Positions 1-5,458 of a stretch of DNA of 7,499 nucleotides are shown piece after piece (positions within the stretch are counted from its first letter, which is position 1; each line of letters starts with the position of its first letter). Source of the DNA: Gemmataceae bacterium (lineage in GTDB: Bacteria > Planctomycetota > Planctomycetia > Gemmatales > Gemmataceae); the NCBI GenBank assembly GCA_020847555.1, contig JADLBT010000500.1, forward strand, positions 1 through 7,499, in the 5' to 3' direction. The position numbers were made by a program, and so were the translations under genes. Under the pieces are notes generated by a model. It was not told the DNA's origin, did not search any database, and saw nothing but the letters and a program-made list of their open reading frames with translations.

Positions 1-156
1 CGGGATGTTGCGGCCCCGTGTGACGTTCTCGAGAAACGGAAGCACCTCGTCCATCCCCTCCGGCCCGCCGAACGAATGGACGAGGAGCGCGTCGTAGGAC
101 CGGGGCGCGACCGCGGCGCGCGGCGCTCCCGGCCATTGCGTAGCCTGAATCCCCAC
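1..156 (-). CDS. hemH: Ferrochelatase, N-terminal part (truncated by window edge)
   Basis: Ferrochelatase inserts ferrous iron into a porphyrin (protoporphyrin IX, or coproporphyrin III in the actinobacterial/firmicute type, called CpfC) at the end of haem synthesis. Only the first 52 codons are here and the rest lies beyond position 1. From about residue 21 the translation reads [20 protein letters not shown] and continues [12 protein letters not shown], which is the characteristic N-terminal core of this family, with the S-F-G-G-P-E-G loop followed by the F-L-x-N-V helix. The start is read as GTG at 156-154 because AAGGAG lies 6 nt upstream; an ATG two bases earlier is in another frame. About 20 residues precede the conserved core, somewhat longer than usual, so an internal start is possible. 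The gene is divergent from the MFS exporter to its right. Whether it makes haem by the coproporphyrin or protoporphyrin route cannot be judged from this fragment. Confidence 0.9.
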   Translation of the reverse strand, partial: MGIQATQWPGAPRAAVAPRSYDALLVHSFGGPEGMDEVLPFLENVTRGRNIP

Positions 157-615
157 ATGCGTCTCCTTGAGTAGCCCCGTGCCGCGGCGGCCGATCGGGC
201 GCGACGCGGGCAGCGAACCGGTTGCGCGGCACTGGCAGACGCCATCAACAACACGACGCACGGCGTTCGCCCACCACCACGGGGCGGGGCAACGGCGAGT
301 CGCTGGCCTGGCGCCGTTCCACCTCCTGCCCGAAAAGGTATCCGGCGAGACCGCCAAGCAACGCCGGGCGCCAACGGAGCGGATGGAGGGCGCCGGGCAA
401 CGCCGACTTGGCCCCGAGGCAGGCGAGGGAGCATCGGGCGACGCCCCCGGCAAACCCTGCCAGCGGAGGCAAAGCGCCGTTCCCGATTTATACTCCGCAA
501 TTGTCGTGAAAACAGGGCGCCAGGTTGTGCGGGGGAGCGGGGCAACCGTTTGACGCCCTGGACTCGGTTGATGTGGCGCCTGCCGTCCGGTTGAACCTGG
601 GCGACCGCGCCCGCG
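157..615. other. Divergent intergenic region between hemH and the MFS gene
   Basis: This stretch of about 460 bp must hold the promoters of hemH (leftward) and of the MFS gene (rightward). The hemH ribosome binding site is at 163-168. The only AT-rich patch is around 485-515. It contains TATACT (489-494) on the plus strand and TATAAA (492-487) on the minus strand, both plausible -10 boxes, but neither has a convincing -35 at the right spacing. Apart from the weak minus-strand frame at 245-472 I see no gene, no RNA gene and no strong hairpin. Confidence 0.4.
245..472 (-). CDS. Possible small membrane protein, 75 aa
   Basis: I do not recognise this protein. It is a minus-strand frame opening with TTG, closed upstream by an in-frame TAA, and located between the divergent hemH and MFS genes. 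Two apolar stretches can be seen, around residues 4-20 ([11 protein letters not shown]) and 35-48 ([13 protein letters not shown]), followed by a polar, Arg-rich tail ending C-C. By eye the third codon position is the most GC-rich and the second the least, as in real high-GC genes. Against it: no ribosome binding site precedes the TTG. A TATAAA-like box at 492-487 on the same strand would put a transcript start very near the start codon, so a leaderless message is conceivable. It could equally be a chance frame in a GC-rich intergenic region. Confidence 0.25.
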   Translation of the reverse strand: MPPLAGFAGGVARCSLACLGAKSALPGALHPLRWRPALLGGLAGYLFGQEVERRQASDSPLPRPVVVGERRASCC

Positions 616-1920
616 ATGACGGGGAATGCACCGTTCGTGACCGGAACCGAGGCAGCGAGCCAGACGATGGGATCGCGGCTTGGCCGCGTCGGGAGCGCCT
701 ACCTCGACGTGGTGCGCAGCCCGCGCTATTTCCCCCTCTGGCTAGGGCAACTCGTCTCCAACGTCGGCGACACGCTGCACTACATCGCCCTGGTCGTCCT
801 GGTCTTCCAACTGACCGGGCGGGGCGTTGCCGTCGCCATCCTGGTGGCGGCCGAGATCCTCCCCGTCCTGGTTCTCGGCCCGGTCGCCGGAGTGGTCATC
901 GACCGCTTCCGCCGCAAGGCCGTGCTCATCGGCGCGGATCTGGTCCGCGCCGTCCTGGTCCTCTCCCTCGTGTGGCCACAGGGCGCCTGGCACGCCTACC
1001 TGGTGGCGGCGGGCCTGGCCGCGGGGAACATCTTTTTCAACCCGACCGTGCAGGCGGTGATCCCGGCGATCACGACCGAGGAGCAGCGGCTCGCCGCGAA
1101 CTCGGTCGCGTGGTCGACCGGCCGGCTCGTGCAGATCCTGGCCTCGGCCGGCGCCGGCGGGCTGATCGCGTTCCGGGGAACGCGCGCCGCCTTCGGGCTC
1201 AACGCGATCACCTTCGTGGTTTCGGCGCTGCTCATCGCGCGGCTGCGGATCCCGGACCAGACGGGGCGCCTGGACGAGCAGGTGACGCGCGGCCTCGGCG
1301 GGTTCGTCGCGGAGGCGCGAGCCGGGCTCACCTTCGCCCGTCGCGACGCGTTCGTCTCGCGGCTGGTGCTCGTGCAGGCGCTCGCCTCGCTGGCGGTGGG
1401 GGCCACCGGCGCGATGCTCGTGGTTCTCGCCGAGGAGCACCTGCGCCTGCCGCCGGCCGGGTTCGCCTGGCTGATCGGCGCCATCGGCGCCGGCGCCCTG
1501 CTCGGCCCGCTCATCCCGAACACGCTGGCCACGGACTACCGGGACGCGCGGTGGCTGTTCGTCCCCTACGTGATCCGGGGCATCGGCGACGCGCTCCTGG
1601 CCACCGTCTCGGCGCTGCCGGCAGCGCTCGGCATTCTTTTCGTCTACGGGCTGAATACCTCGACCGGGATGGTCGTCTTCAACTCGACGGTGCAAGGGGT
1701 CGTGCCCGATCGCGTGCGCGGGCGCGTCTTCACGCTGCTCGATGTCACGTGGAACGCGATGCGGCTGCTGTCGCTGGCGATGGGGGGGCTGGTCGTGGAC
1801 GTGTTCGGGATTCGGCCGCTCTACTGGGGTGGGGGCACGCTACTCGCACTGGCCGGAGTGCTGGGTCTTGCCCTGCTCGGGTCCTATGACTCTCGGCAGG
1901 AACCAACGGAACCCGAGTGA
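616..1920 (+). CDS. MFS exporter (MFS_3 / drug-efflux type)
   Basis: A 434-residue inner-membrane transporter of the major facilitator superfamily, most like the DHA3/MFS_3 branch (EntS- and macrolide-efflux-like proteins), which use the proton gradient to export drugs or siderophores. About ten to twelve hydrophobic segments run from residue 38 to 422. The cytoplasmic loop after the second segment carries the motif-A equivalent [14 protein letters not shown] (88-101). The pseudo-repeat in the second half has [10 protein letters not shown] (363-372), the usual VPDxxRGR signature of this branch. Length is normal and the frame is unbroken. The start is uncertain: ATG 616 has no clear ribosome binding site, and ATG 667 (M18) would still leave a complete first helix. 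The C-terminus is short and polar. The substrate cannot be read from sequence. The broken glutaredoxin gene follows 124 bp downstream on the same strand and could once have been co-transcribed. Confidence 0.9.
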   Translation: MTGNAPFVTGTEAASQTMGSRLGRVGSAYLDVVRSPRYFPLWLGQLVSNVGDTLHYIALVVLVFQLTGRGVAVAILVAAEILPVLVLGPVAGVVIDRFRRKAVLIGADLVRAVLVLSLVWPQGAWHAYLVAAGLAAGNIFFNPTVQAVIPAITTEEQRLAANSVAWSTGRLVQILASAGAGGLIAFRGTRAAFGLNAITFVVSALLIARLRIPDQTGRLDEQVTRGLGGFVAEARAGLTFARRDAFVSRLVLVQALASLAVGATGAMLVVLAEEHLRLPPAGFAWLIGAIGAGALLGPLIPNTLATDYRDARWLFVPYVIRGIGDALLATVSALPAALGILFVYGLNTSTGMVVFNSTVQGVVPDRVRGRVFTLLDVTWNAMRLLSLAMGGLVVDVFGIRPLYWGGGTLLALAGVLGLALLGSYDSRQEPTEPE

Positions 1921-2044
1921 CTCCTCGGCAATCGAAAAATCGGAAGACGAGCACCAATGCGCTTCAACCAAACGACGACGCAGCCAAGCGAAGATGAGCG
2001 TCCCGCCACACGTCCCCGGGGGAAACGCTGGGAGGTCGCTGTCG

Positions 2045-2260
2045 ATGCCTGAGCCACAAGGAGAGCCGGTGCTCTACACGCAGGCCGGCTGCGCCGAAAG
2101 CGCCAAGGTCCGCTCCTGGCTCACGGATCACCGCGTTGCTTCACCGAACGGGATGCGAGTGGTGATTCGGCGACAGCCACAGCGCTTGCCGCCACCAGCA
2201 CGTTCGCCACACCGCTTGCTGGAGAGCATCCTCGAGGCGAGCCGCAAGTCGGCTGACTGA
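2045..2260 (+). pseudogene. Decayed glutaredoxin-like gene (frameshift plus internal deletion)
   Basis: A good ribosome binding site (GGGAGGT, 8 nt spacing) precedes ATG 2045. Residues 9-31 read V-L-Y-T-Q-A-G-C-A-E-S-A-K-V-R-S-W-L, the first strand, C-x-x-S active site and first helix of a monothiol glutaredoxin. The frame then turns to nonsense (S-P-N-G-M-R-V-V). Reading from 2140 in the neighbouring frame restores the fold: F-T-E-R-D-A-S-G-D-S-A-T-A-T-A-L-A-A-T-S-T-F-A-T-P, that is strand 2, helix 2 and the conserved cis-proline loop. Around 2210-2218 the first frame becomes sensible again (H-R-L-L-E-S-I-L-E-A-S), a fitting last helix. So one base has been lost near 2138-2140, and the segment normally following T-P (two strands ending G-F-x-P) is deleted by a number of bases that restores the original frame. 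The intact ancestor would be about 85-90 residues. As it stands the 71-residue product could not fold as a glutaredoxin. Confidence 0.75.
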
Positions 2261-2620
2261 AGGACATCGGTTCCCGTTACGCCCCTTCCCGGTACCACTC
2301 CTCGCGATTCTTGCCTGACCGCGAGCCGTGTCGGTGCCAAATACAGGCTGCGGGCCGCGATCATCGGTCCCAGATTCGGCGTAGCAGCGGCGAGCGGTCT
2401 GTGCCGACGGTTACCGTAAGGACAGCGTCCCCACGCTGACCGCGCAACGCAAAGCCCGGTCCGCCCTGTTCGAGGCAGTTGCCGCAATCCGTGAGGCACA
2501 GCGGCAAGAGCAACCGGATGGAGAAGTTGTGCCTCCGCAGCGAACGTGGTGGAATTGCTGGGCTCCCGAGCAAAGCGCACCCGTAAGCCGCCGGCATCAT
2601 CGCGGAGTGGAGCAGGACGG
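2261..2620. other. Stretch without a convincing gene, upstream of the HEPN-like gene
   Basis: I see no recognisable gene or RNA here. One plus-strand frame stays open from just after a TAG at 2382-2384 to a TGA at 2622-2624. It would encode an Ala/Arg/Glu/Gln-rich stretch (R-K-A-R-S-A-L-F-E-A-V-A-A-I-R-E-A-Q-R) ending Q-D-G, and its stop overlaps the next gene's start as ATGA. It has no ATG and no good alternative start near its beginning, so it is either chance or the 3' remnant of a gene that was once coupled to the HEPN-like gene. Long minus-strand frames here look like shadows and match nothing I know. Confidence 0.3.
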
Positions 2621-3310
2621 ATGATCGACAAACGGATGCTGGATCGAGTCGAATCGCTCATCGAGAAGGGTGAGCAAGTCGCCCGGACGGTGAAACCGCT
2701 GCCCCCCAACTACATTGGGTTTGACGATCCCGTGCAGACGGATCTCAGTTCGGAATGGCGCAGTCAGAGTGCGGCGTTCCTGAACAACCTCCTTGGGGCC
2801 GACCACCCATACACGACGAGCTTTGAGGCCGCATTCGCAAATTCAGGAGGAATCTCGGCGACGAAGCAGGGGCTTGGTGTGCTGCGTGCGGTTCGGGAGG
2901 ACATACGGGACGGTTTTCTGGCCTCGTTTCGGGAACTCGTGCACGCCGATGTTTTCGACGATTTTCTGGCGATGGCCGAATACCTCGTGCGAGACGGTGG
3001 GTACAAAGACGCTGCCGCCGTCATCGCCGGCAGCACCCTTGAGGAACATCTGCGGATGCTTTGTCAAAAACACGGCGTTGCCACAACCGTCGTGAGGCCG
3101 AATGGTGCCGCGGAGCCCAAAAATGCGTCGGCGATGAACGACGAGCTCAGGCAGCAAGGCGCGTACACGCAAATCGACTGGCGAGCGGTACAGGGCTGGC
3201 TTGATCTCCGGAACCACGCCGCCCACGGTGACTACGGCAAGTACACCAAGGATCAGGTTGTGCTGATGATCGACGGGGTTCGCAATTTCCTTGCGCGCAA
3301 TCCCGCCTAA
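2621..3310 (+). CDS. HEPN-like domain protein of unknown function, 229 aa
   Basis: I recognise the general family but not a characterised member. Residues 1-75 (L-I-E-K-G-E-Q-V, then K-P-L-P-P-N-Y-I-G-F, W-R-S-Q-S-A-A-F-L and L-G-A-D-H-P-Y) look like the N-terminal part of an uncharacterised group of prokaryotic proteins. Residues 112-225 are helical: F-L-A-M-A-E-Y-L with K-D-A-A-A-V-I-A-G-S-T-L-E-E-H-L-R (129-145), then W-L-D-L-R-N-H-A-A-H-G (193-203) and an amphipathic last helix. R197-N-H-A-A-H202 fits the R-x4-6-H signature of HEPN folds, which in many defence and toxin systems is a metal-independent RNase site. RNase activity is inference. The start ATG 2621 has GGAG 8 nt upstream; the frame extends to a GTG at 2546, but those residues look non-native. 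No antitoxin or nucleotidyltransferase partner is visible next to it, and the upstream ATGA overlap suggests a lost partner. GC content is visibly lower than in the block to the right. Confidence 0.7.
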   Translation: MIDKRMLDRVESLIEKGEQVARTVKPLPPNYIGFDDPVQTDLSSEWRSQSAAFLNNLLGADHPYTTSFEAAFANSGGISATKQGLGVLRAVREDIRDGFLASFRELVHADVFDDFLAMAEYLVRDGGYKDAAAVIAGSTLEEHLRMLCQKHGVATTVVRPNGAAEPKNASAMNDELRQQGAYTQIDWRAVQGWLDLRNHAAHGDYGKYTKDQVVLMIDGVRNFLARNPA

Positions 3311-3498
3311 CTCAACCCGCTCCTGACGCCAAATCCTCAAGGATTGGATCTCCGCGGCAAAGCAGCAAGACGCTGTTCTTGACACGAGTTCTGCAACAGC
3401 GGTTCCTGCGCAAACCTCGGCAACCAACGGCCACTTCTGATCGTCTCAGAAACGGTAGATTTCGATCCGGTTCTGCCGCGCAGCGACCACCGATCGTT
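3311..3498. other. Intergenic spacer between the HEPN-like gene and the IS element
   Basis: No gene is supported. A small hairpin (AATCC-TCAA-GGATT, with flanking CCA/TGG pairing and one bulge, about 3329-3348) lies just after the HEPN-like stop but has no T-run, so it is at best a weak terminator. Around 3435-3475 two inverted repeats compete for one arm: TTCTGA/TCAGAA (3435-3451), and CAGAAACGG/CCGGTTCTG (3447-3475, one mismatch). A perfect TTGACA at 3379-3384 has no fitting -10 box. Confidence 0.3.
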
Positions 3499-3501
3499 TT
3501 A

Positions 3502-3518
3502 GAGCGCCTTTCAAAACC
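3502..3518. repeat. Left terminal inverted repeat of the IS
   Basis: GAGCGCCTTTCAAAACC matches the reverse complement of 4352-4368 at all 17 positions. It contains the transposase stop codon (TGA at 3513-3511). It is preceded by the target duplication TTA at 3499-3501. Confidence 0.9.
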
Positions 3519-4325
3519 CCTTCTGGAGGGCATTGAAGCAGATGAGGCAGCAGCCGAGGGTGAGGAAGGCCTGATGGATGTCGGAGCGGCGCTCGTCGCG
3601 CACCGTCAAGCGGCGCATGCGATTGAGCCAGGCGAGCGTGCGCTCGATGACCCAGCGGTGGCGACCCAGCCGATCACTGCGCTCGACCCCCTTGCGGGCG
3701 ATGTGGACCGTGATATGGCGCTGGGACAGGGCGCGGCGGCAGCGGGGGATGTCGTCGGCCTTGTCGGCGTGCAGCTTGTCCGGGCGCTTGCGCCGTCGCC
3801 CGGTGGGCTGCCTGATGGGCGGGACGGCGTCGAGCAGCGCCTCGAACACCATCGAGTCGTGGCGGTTGGCCCCGCTCAGGAGGCTGGCGAGCGGGAGGCC
3901 GATCCGTTCGACCACAACGTGGCGCTTCGTGCGGGGCGCCCTCTGGGCCCTGCCGCGATCGGTCGGGTTGGGACCGACGCATTCGCCCCCCTTTTGGCCG
4001 GGATGCTGGCGCTGTCCAGAGAGGCCCGGCTCCAGTCGATCTGCCCGGCTTCGCCGAGGCGATCCAGCAGCTCCCGATGGAGCCGATCCCACACCCCGGC
4101 GTCCTGCCAGTCGCGCAGGCGGCGCCAACAGGTGACCCCGGAGCCGCACCCCATCTCCTGGGGCAGCATCTCCCAGGGGATGCCGGACTTGAGCACGAAG
4201 ATGATCCCGGTCAAGGCCGCGCGGTCGGAGACGCGGGGGCGGCCGCCCTTGGGCTTGGGCGGCGCGGGGGGCAGCAGCGGGGCGACGACGGCCCACAGGT
4301 CGTCGCTGACAAGAGGTTGGCTCAT
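3511..4325 (-). CDS. IS5-family DDE transposase, two frames joined by -1 frameshift
   Basis: This enzyme cuts the IS ends and joins them to a target. The first frame runs from ATG 4325 (M-S-Q-P-L-V-S-D-D-L-W-A-V-V, the usual IS5 N-terminus) with the R-x-W-x-x-x-G-V-W segment at 71-79. The second frame runs on to a TGA at 3513-3511. A shift back by one base at the A4G6 run gives a continuous 271-residue protein of normal length: ...A-S-I-P-A-K-R-G then G-E-C-V-G-P-N-P-T-D-R-G. Catalytic residues in the joined protein are D104 (S-L-D-S-A-S-I), D188 (L-H-A-D-K) and E228 (R-W-V-I-E-R-T-L-A-W-L-N). The usual D-K-x-Y-D is D-K-A-D-D here, and about four extra residues sit after T-D-R-G-R-A. Without a shift the first frame ends as a 149-residue product at 3876. 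Programmed frameshifting is known in this group; a simple one-base loss in the G-run would look the same. Confidence 0.88.
3984..3995 (-). other. Probable -1 frameshift (slippery) site in the transposase
   Basis: On the coding strand the run reads AAAAGGGGGG (3995-3986), in first-frame phase AAA-AGG-GGG-GCG. Slipping back one base at GGG gives GGC-GAA-TGC and joins the two conserved halves exactly at K-R-G / G-E-C. The conserved protein is continuous only if the shift happens inside this run, so its place is well fixed. Confidence 0.7.
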
Positions 4326-4351
4326 GCCGCAGGTTTACCATGTCGTTACCC

Positions 4352-4368
4352 GGTTTTGAAAGGCGCTC
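4352..4368. repeat. Right terminal inverted repeat of the IS
   Basis: GGTTTTGAAAGGCGCTC, the perfect partner of 3502-3518, lies 26 bp upstream of the transposase start. It is followed by the second TTA copy at 4369-4371, which is also the stop codon of the next minus-strand gene. Confidence 0.9.
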
Positions 4369-4626
4369 TTAGTCATTCTCCAGCAACACGTGGAAAACGG
4401 GGTGGACGTGCCTCGTAGCGGTAGTCACGGATTTCTGCGGCCCGTCCGGCCGCTCGACGAGCCGGATCACCTGCACCCATGGCCCGACGGCGGCCAAGTC
4501 GATCGGGTTGTCCCCGGCATCGCGCCAAGTCCCGTCCTCGTCCTCGGCCACGATGACCAGCCGTGGTTCTTTAGCGTCGGGCCGGAGTTTGGGCCCAACG
4601 ATCTTCAGCCGCGTCGCTAAACGCAT
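4369..4626 (-). CDS. Small protein of unknown function, 85 aa, last gene of the operon
   Basis: Not recognised. The protein reads M-R-L-A-T-R-L-K-I-V-G, then K-E-P-R-L-V-I-V-A-E-D-E-D-G-T-W-R-D-A-G, then P-W-V-Q-V-I-R-L-V-E-R and a His-rich end (H-V-H-P-V-F-H-V-L-L-E-N-D). This predicts short beta-strands and no membrane segment. I chose ATG 4626 because the N-terminus then matches the M-R-L-x-x-R-L pattern of the neighbouring small proteins. ATG 4671 is also possible (100 aa, GGAG only 4 nt upstream, overlapping the previous gene by 29 bp). Its TAA stop is exactly the target site of the IS: the TTA at 3499-3501 on the other side of the IS would supply the same stop, so the protein is unchanged by the insertion. 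Any native 3' untranslated region or terminator is now separated from it by 867 bp. Confidence 0.6.
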   Translation of the reverse strand: MRLATRLKIVGPKLRPDAKEPRLVIVAEDEDGTWRDAGDNPIDLAAVGPWVQVIRLVERPDGPQKSVTTATRHVHPVFHVLLEND

Positions 4627-4642
4627 CGCTTCGCCAGTCCCA

Positions 4643-4957
4643 TCAGTCGGGCTCCAACGGCCGTGACTCATGGCGCTCCAGGAACGCCGCCTGCGCCTCC
4701 TCGGACATCGTCAGTACCGTGTCGGGAACCGGCACGGTGATGGCCCAGATCCGGGGCGGGGCGATGACCGGCCGCACCCCCGTCCGCCGCTCCACCAGCG
4801 CTTCCAGCGCCTCGCGGCTCGCTGGGGCTTCGAACGCGGCCCGGTCTGCCTCCGGCCACAGGTCGGGGAGCAGGAAGAGGAGCCGCCCGACCGGCGGGAC
4901 GTCCATCCGCATGCTCCGCTCCAGGTCTCTCAGCCGCGAGCGCGCCGGCCGCCCCAT
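4643..4957 (-). CDS. Small protein of unknown function, 104 aa
   Basis: Not recognised. ATG 4957 has a good ribosome binding site (GGGAG, 7 nt spacing), 34 bp after the zinc-ribbon gene. The N-terminus is basic (G-R-P-A-R-S-R-L-R-D-L-E-R). It is followed by R-L-L-F-L-L-P-D-L-W-P-E-A-D-R-A-A-F-E, a helix (S-R-E-A-L-E-A-L-V-E-R-R), a Pro-rich strand region (P-P-R-I-W-A-I-T-V-P-V-P-D) and an acidic helical end (S-E-E-A-Q-A-A-F-L-E-R-H). No signal peptide, membrane segment or known catalytic motif is seen. Position in the operon suggests a phage or mobile-element accessory protein; the function is open. Confidence 0.65.
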   Translation of the reverse strand: MGRPARSRLRDLERSMRMDVPPVGRLLFLLPDLWPEADRAAFEAPASREALEALVERRTGVRPVIAPPRIWAITVPVPDTVLTMSEEAQAAFLERHESRPLEPD

Positions 4958-4991
4958 CTGCTTGCTCCCTTCCCGTTCGATACCATCGCGG

Positions 4992-5192
4992 TCAGATCAG
5001 CGCGATCCGGACGCCTACGATCCAGACCACTACGGTGGCGGGCACGAGCCGGCCGCACCCGGGGCAGCGCTCCGGCCGGTGCGGCCCGTCATCGCCCTCC
5101 AGCACCACCCCGGTCCACCCCTTGCAGGTGGCGCAGCCGGGCGCCGGCAGCAGCAGCCCCTCGACCCGCGCCAGCCGCTTGGGCAGGCTCAC
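4992..5192 (-). CDS. Small zinc-ribbon protein, 66 aa
   Basis: Two C-x-x-C knuckles, C20-A-T-C23 and C43-P-G-C46, about 19 residues apart, predict one bound zinc ion in a zinc ribbon. After G-R-L-V-P comes a hydrophobic strand ending V-V-W-I-V-G-V-R-I-A-L-I at the C-terminus. The start is GTG 5192, whose bases overlap the stop of the preceding gene as GTGA. The ribosome binding site is weak, so translation is probably coupled to that gene. A larger in-frame region upstream (to 5270) is Gly/Pro-rich and looks non-native. Proteins of this type are common among short uncharacterised genes of GC-rich phages, with a nucleic-acid or protein-binding role; that role is inference. Confidence 0.7.
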   Translation of the reverse strand: MSLPKRLARVEGLLLPAPGCATCKGWTGVVLEGDDGPHRPERCPGCGRLVPATVVVWIVGVRIALI

Positions 5193-5458
5193 CGCCGCCC
5201 CAGGATCCGGTGCGCCTCGGCCAGCAGCGCCGCCGGGTCGACCCCCTCCTCCACCAGGAACGCCGCCCACCTCTCTTCGGTCCCGAGCGCTCCCGCCGCC
5301 TCCGCCCGCGCCCGGACCGCCTCCGCCTCCCGCACCACCAGCTCCGCCTCCACCCCGGCCTCCGCCGCCACCTCGGCCGCCACCGCCAGCGCCCAGGCCG
5401 GCAGCCGCCCGCCCGGCCGCGGCCGCTCCAGCCGCGCCAGCCGCCGCCCCAGCCTCAC
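5189..5458 (-). CDS. Small helical protein of unknown function, 89 aa
   Basis: The start is GTG 5458 in a GTGA overlap with the previous stop, with AGGAG 7 nt upstream. The N-terminus M-R-L-G-R-R-L-A-R-L-E-R is followed by a long Ala/Glu/Val-rich helix (about 21-57) and a second helix (T-E-E-R-W-A-A-F-L-V-E-E, 60-71), ending A-L-L-A-E-A-H-R-I-L-G-R-R. No membrane segment or catalytic motif is seen. The composition (Ala, Glu, Arg) reflects the extreme GC of the block. The protein would be soluble and helical, perhaps a structural or regulatory phage accessory protein; I do not recognise it. Confidence 0.65.
   Translation of the reverse strand: MRLGRRLARLERPRPGGRLPAWALAVAAEVAAEAGVEAELVVREAEAVRARAEAAGALGTEERWAAFLVEEGVDPAALLAEAHRILGRR

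Larger units (their letters stand above)
3502..4368 (-). mobile_element. Complete IS5-family insertion sequence (IS427/IS1031-like), 867 bp
   Basis: The element is bounded by 17 bp perfect terminal inverted repeats (GAGCGCCTTTCAAAACC at 3502-3518 and its reverse complement at 4352-4368) and flanked by a 3 bp direct repeat TTA (3499-3501 and 4369-4371), the TNA-type target known for IS1031/IS427 relatives. Length, a single transposase filling almost the whole element, and the two-frame gene with a stop codon inside the left repeat all fit this group. Ends, duplication and catalytic residues are intact, which suggests recent and possibly still active insertion. Confidence 0.9.

Noticed and set aside
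742..1695. Minus-strand open frame of 317 codons across the MFS gene
   Set aside because: It is rich in Arg/Asp/His/Gln in the manner of antisense shadows in GC-rich genes and has no recognisable domain.
525..1889. Long plus-strand open frame of 454 codons overlapping the MFS gene
   Set aside because: It is an Arg/Gly/Pro-rich shadow of the MFS gene in another phase, with no family resemblance; the 616-1920 frame gives a textbook transporter.
1957..2052. 31-codon frame (M-R-F-N-Q-T-T-T-Q) between the MFS and glutaredoxin genes
   Set aside because: It is very short, has a poor ribosome binding site and no resemblance to a known peptide.
2128..2709. Minus-strand open frame of 193 codons
   Set aside because: It is antisense to the glutaredoxin remnant and the HEPN-like start, with no domain and no upstream ribosome binding site that I could see.
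3379..3384. Perfect TTGACA, possible -35 box
   Set aside because: No -10-like hexamer lies 16-18 bp downstream, and no gene in that direction needs it.
3379..4359. Plus-strand open frame of 326 codons across the IS
   Set aside because: It is antisense to a transposase with intact catalytic residues and would cross the IS end.
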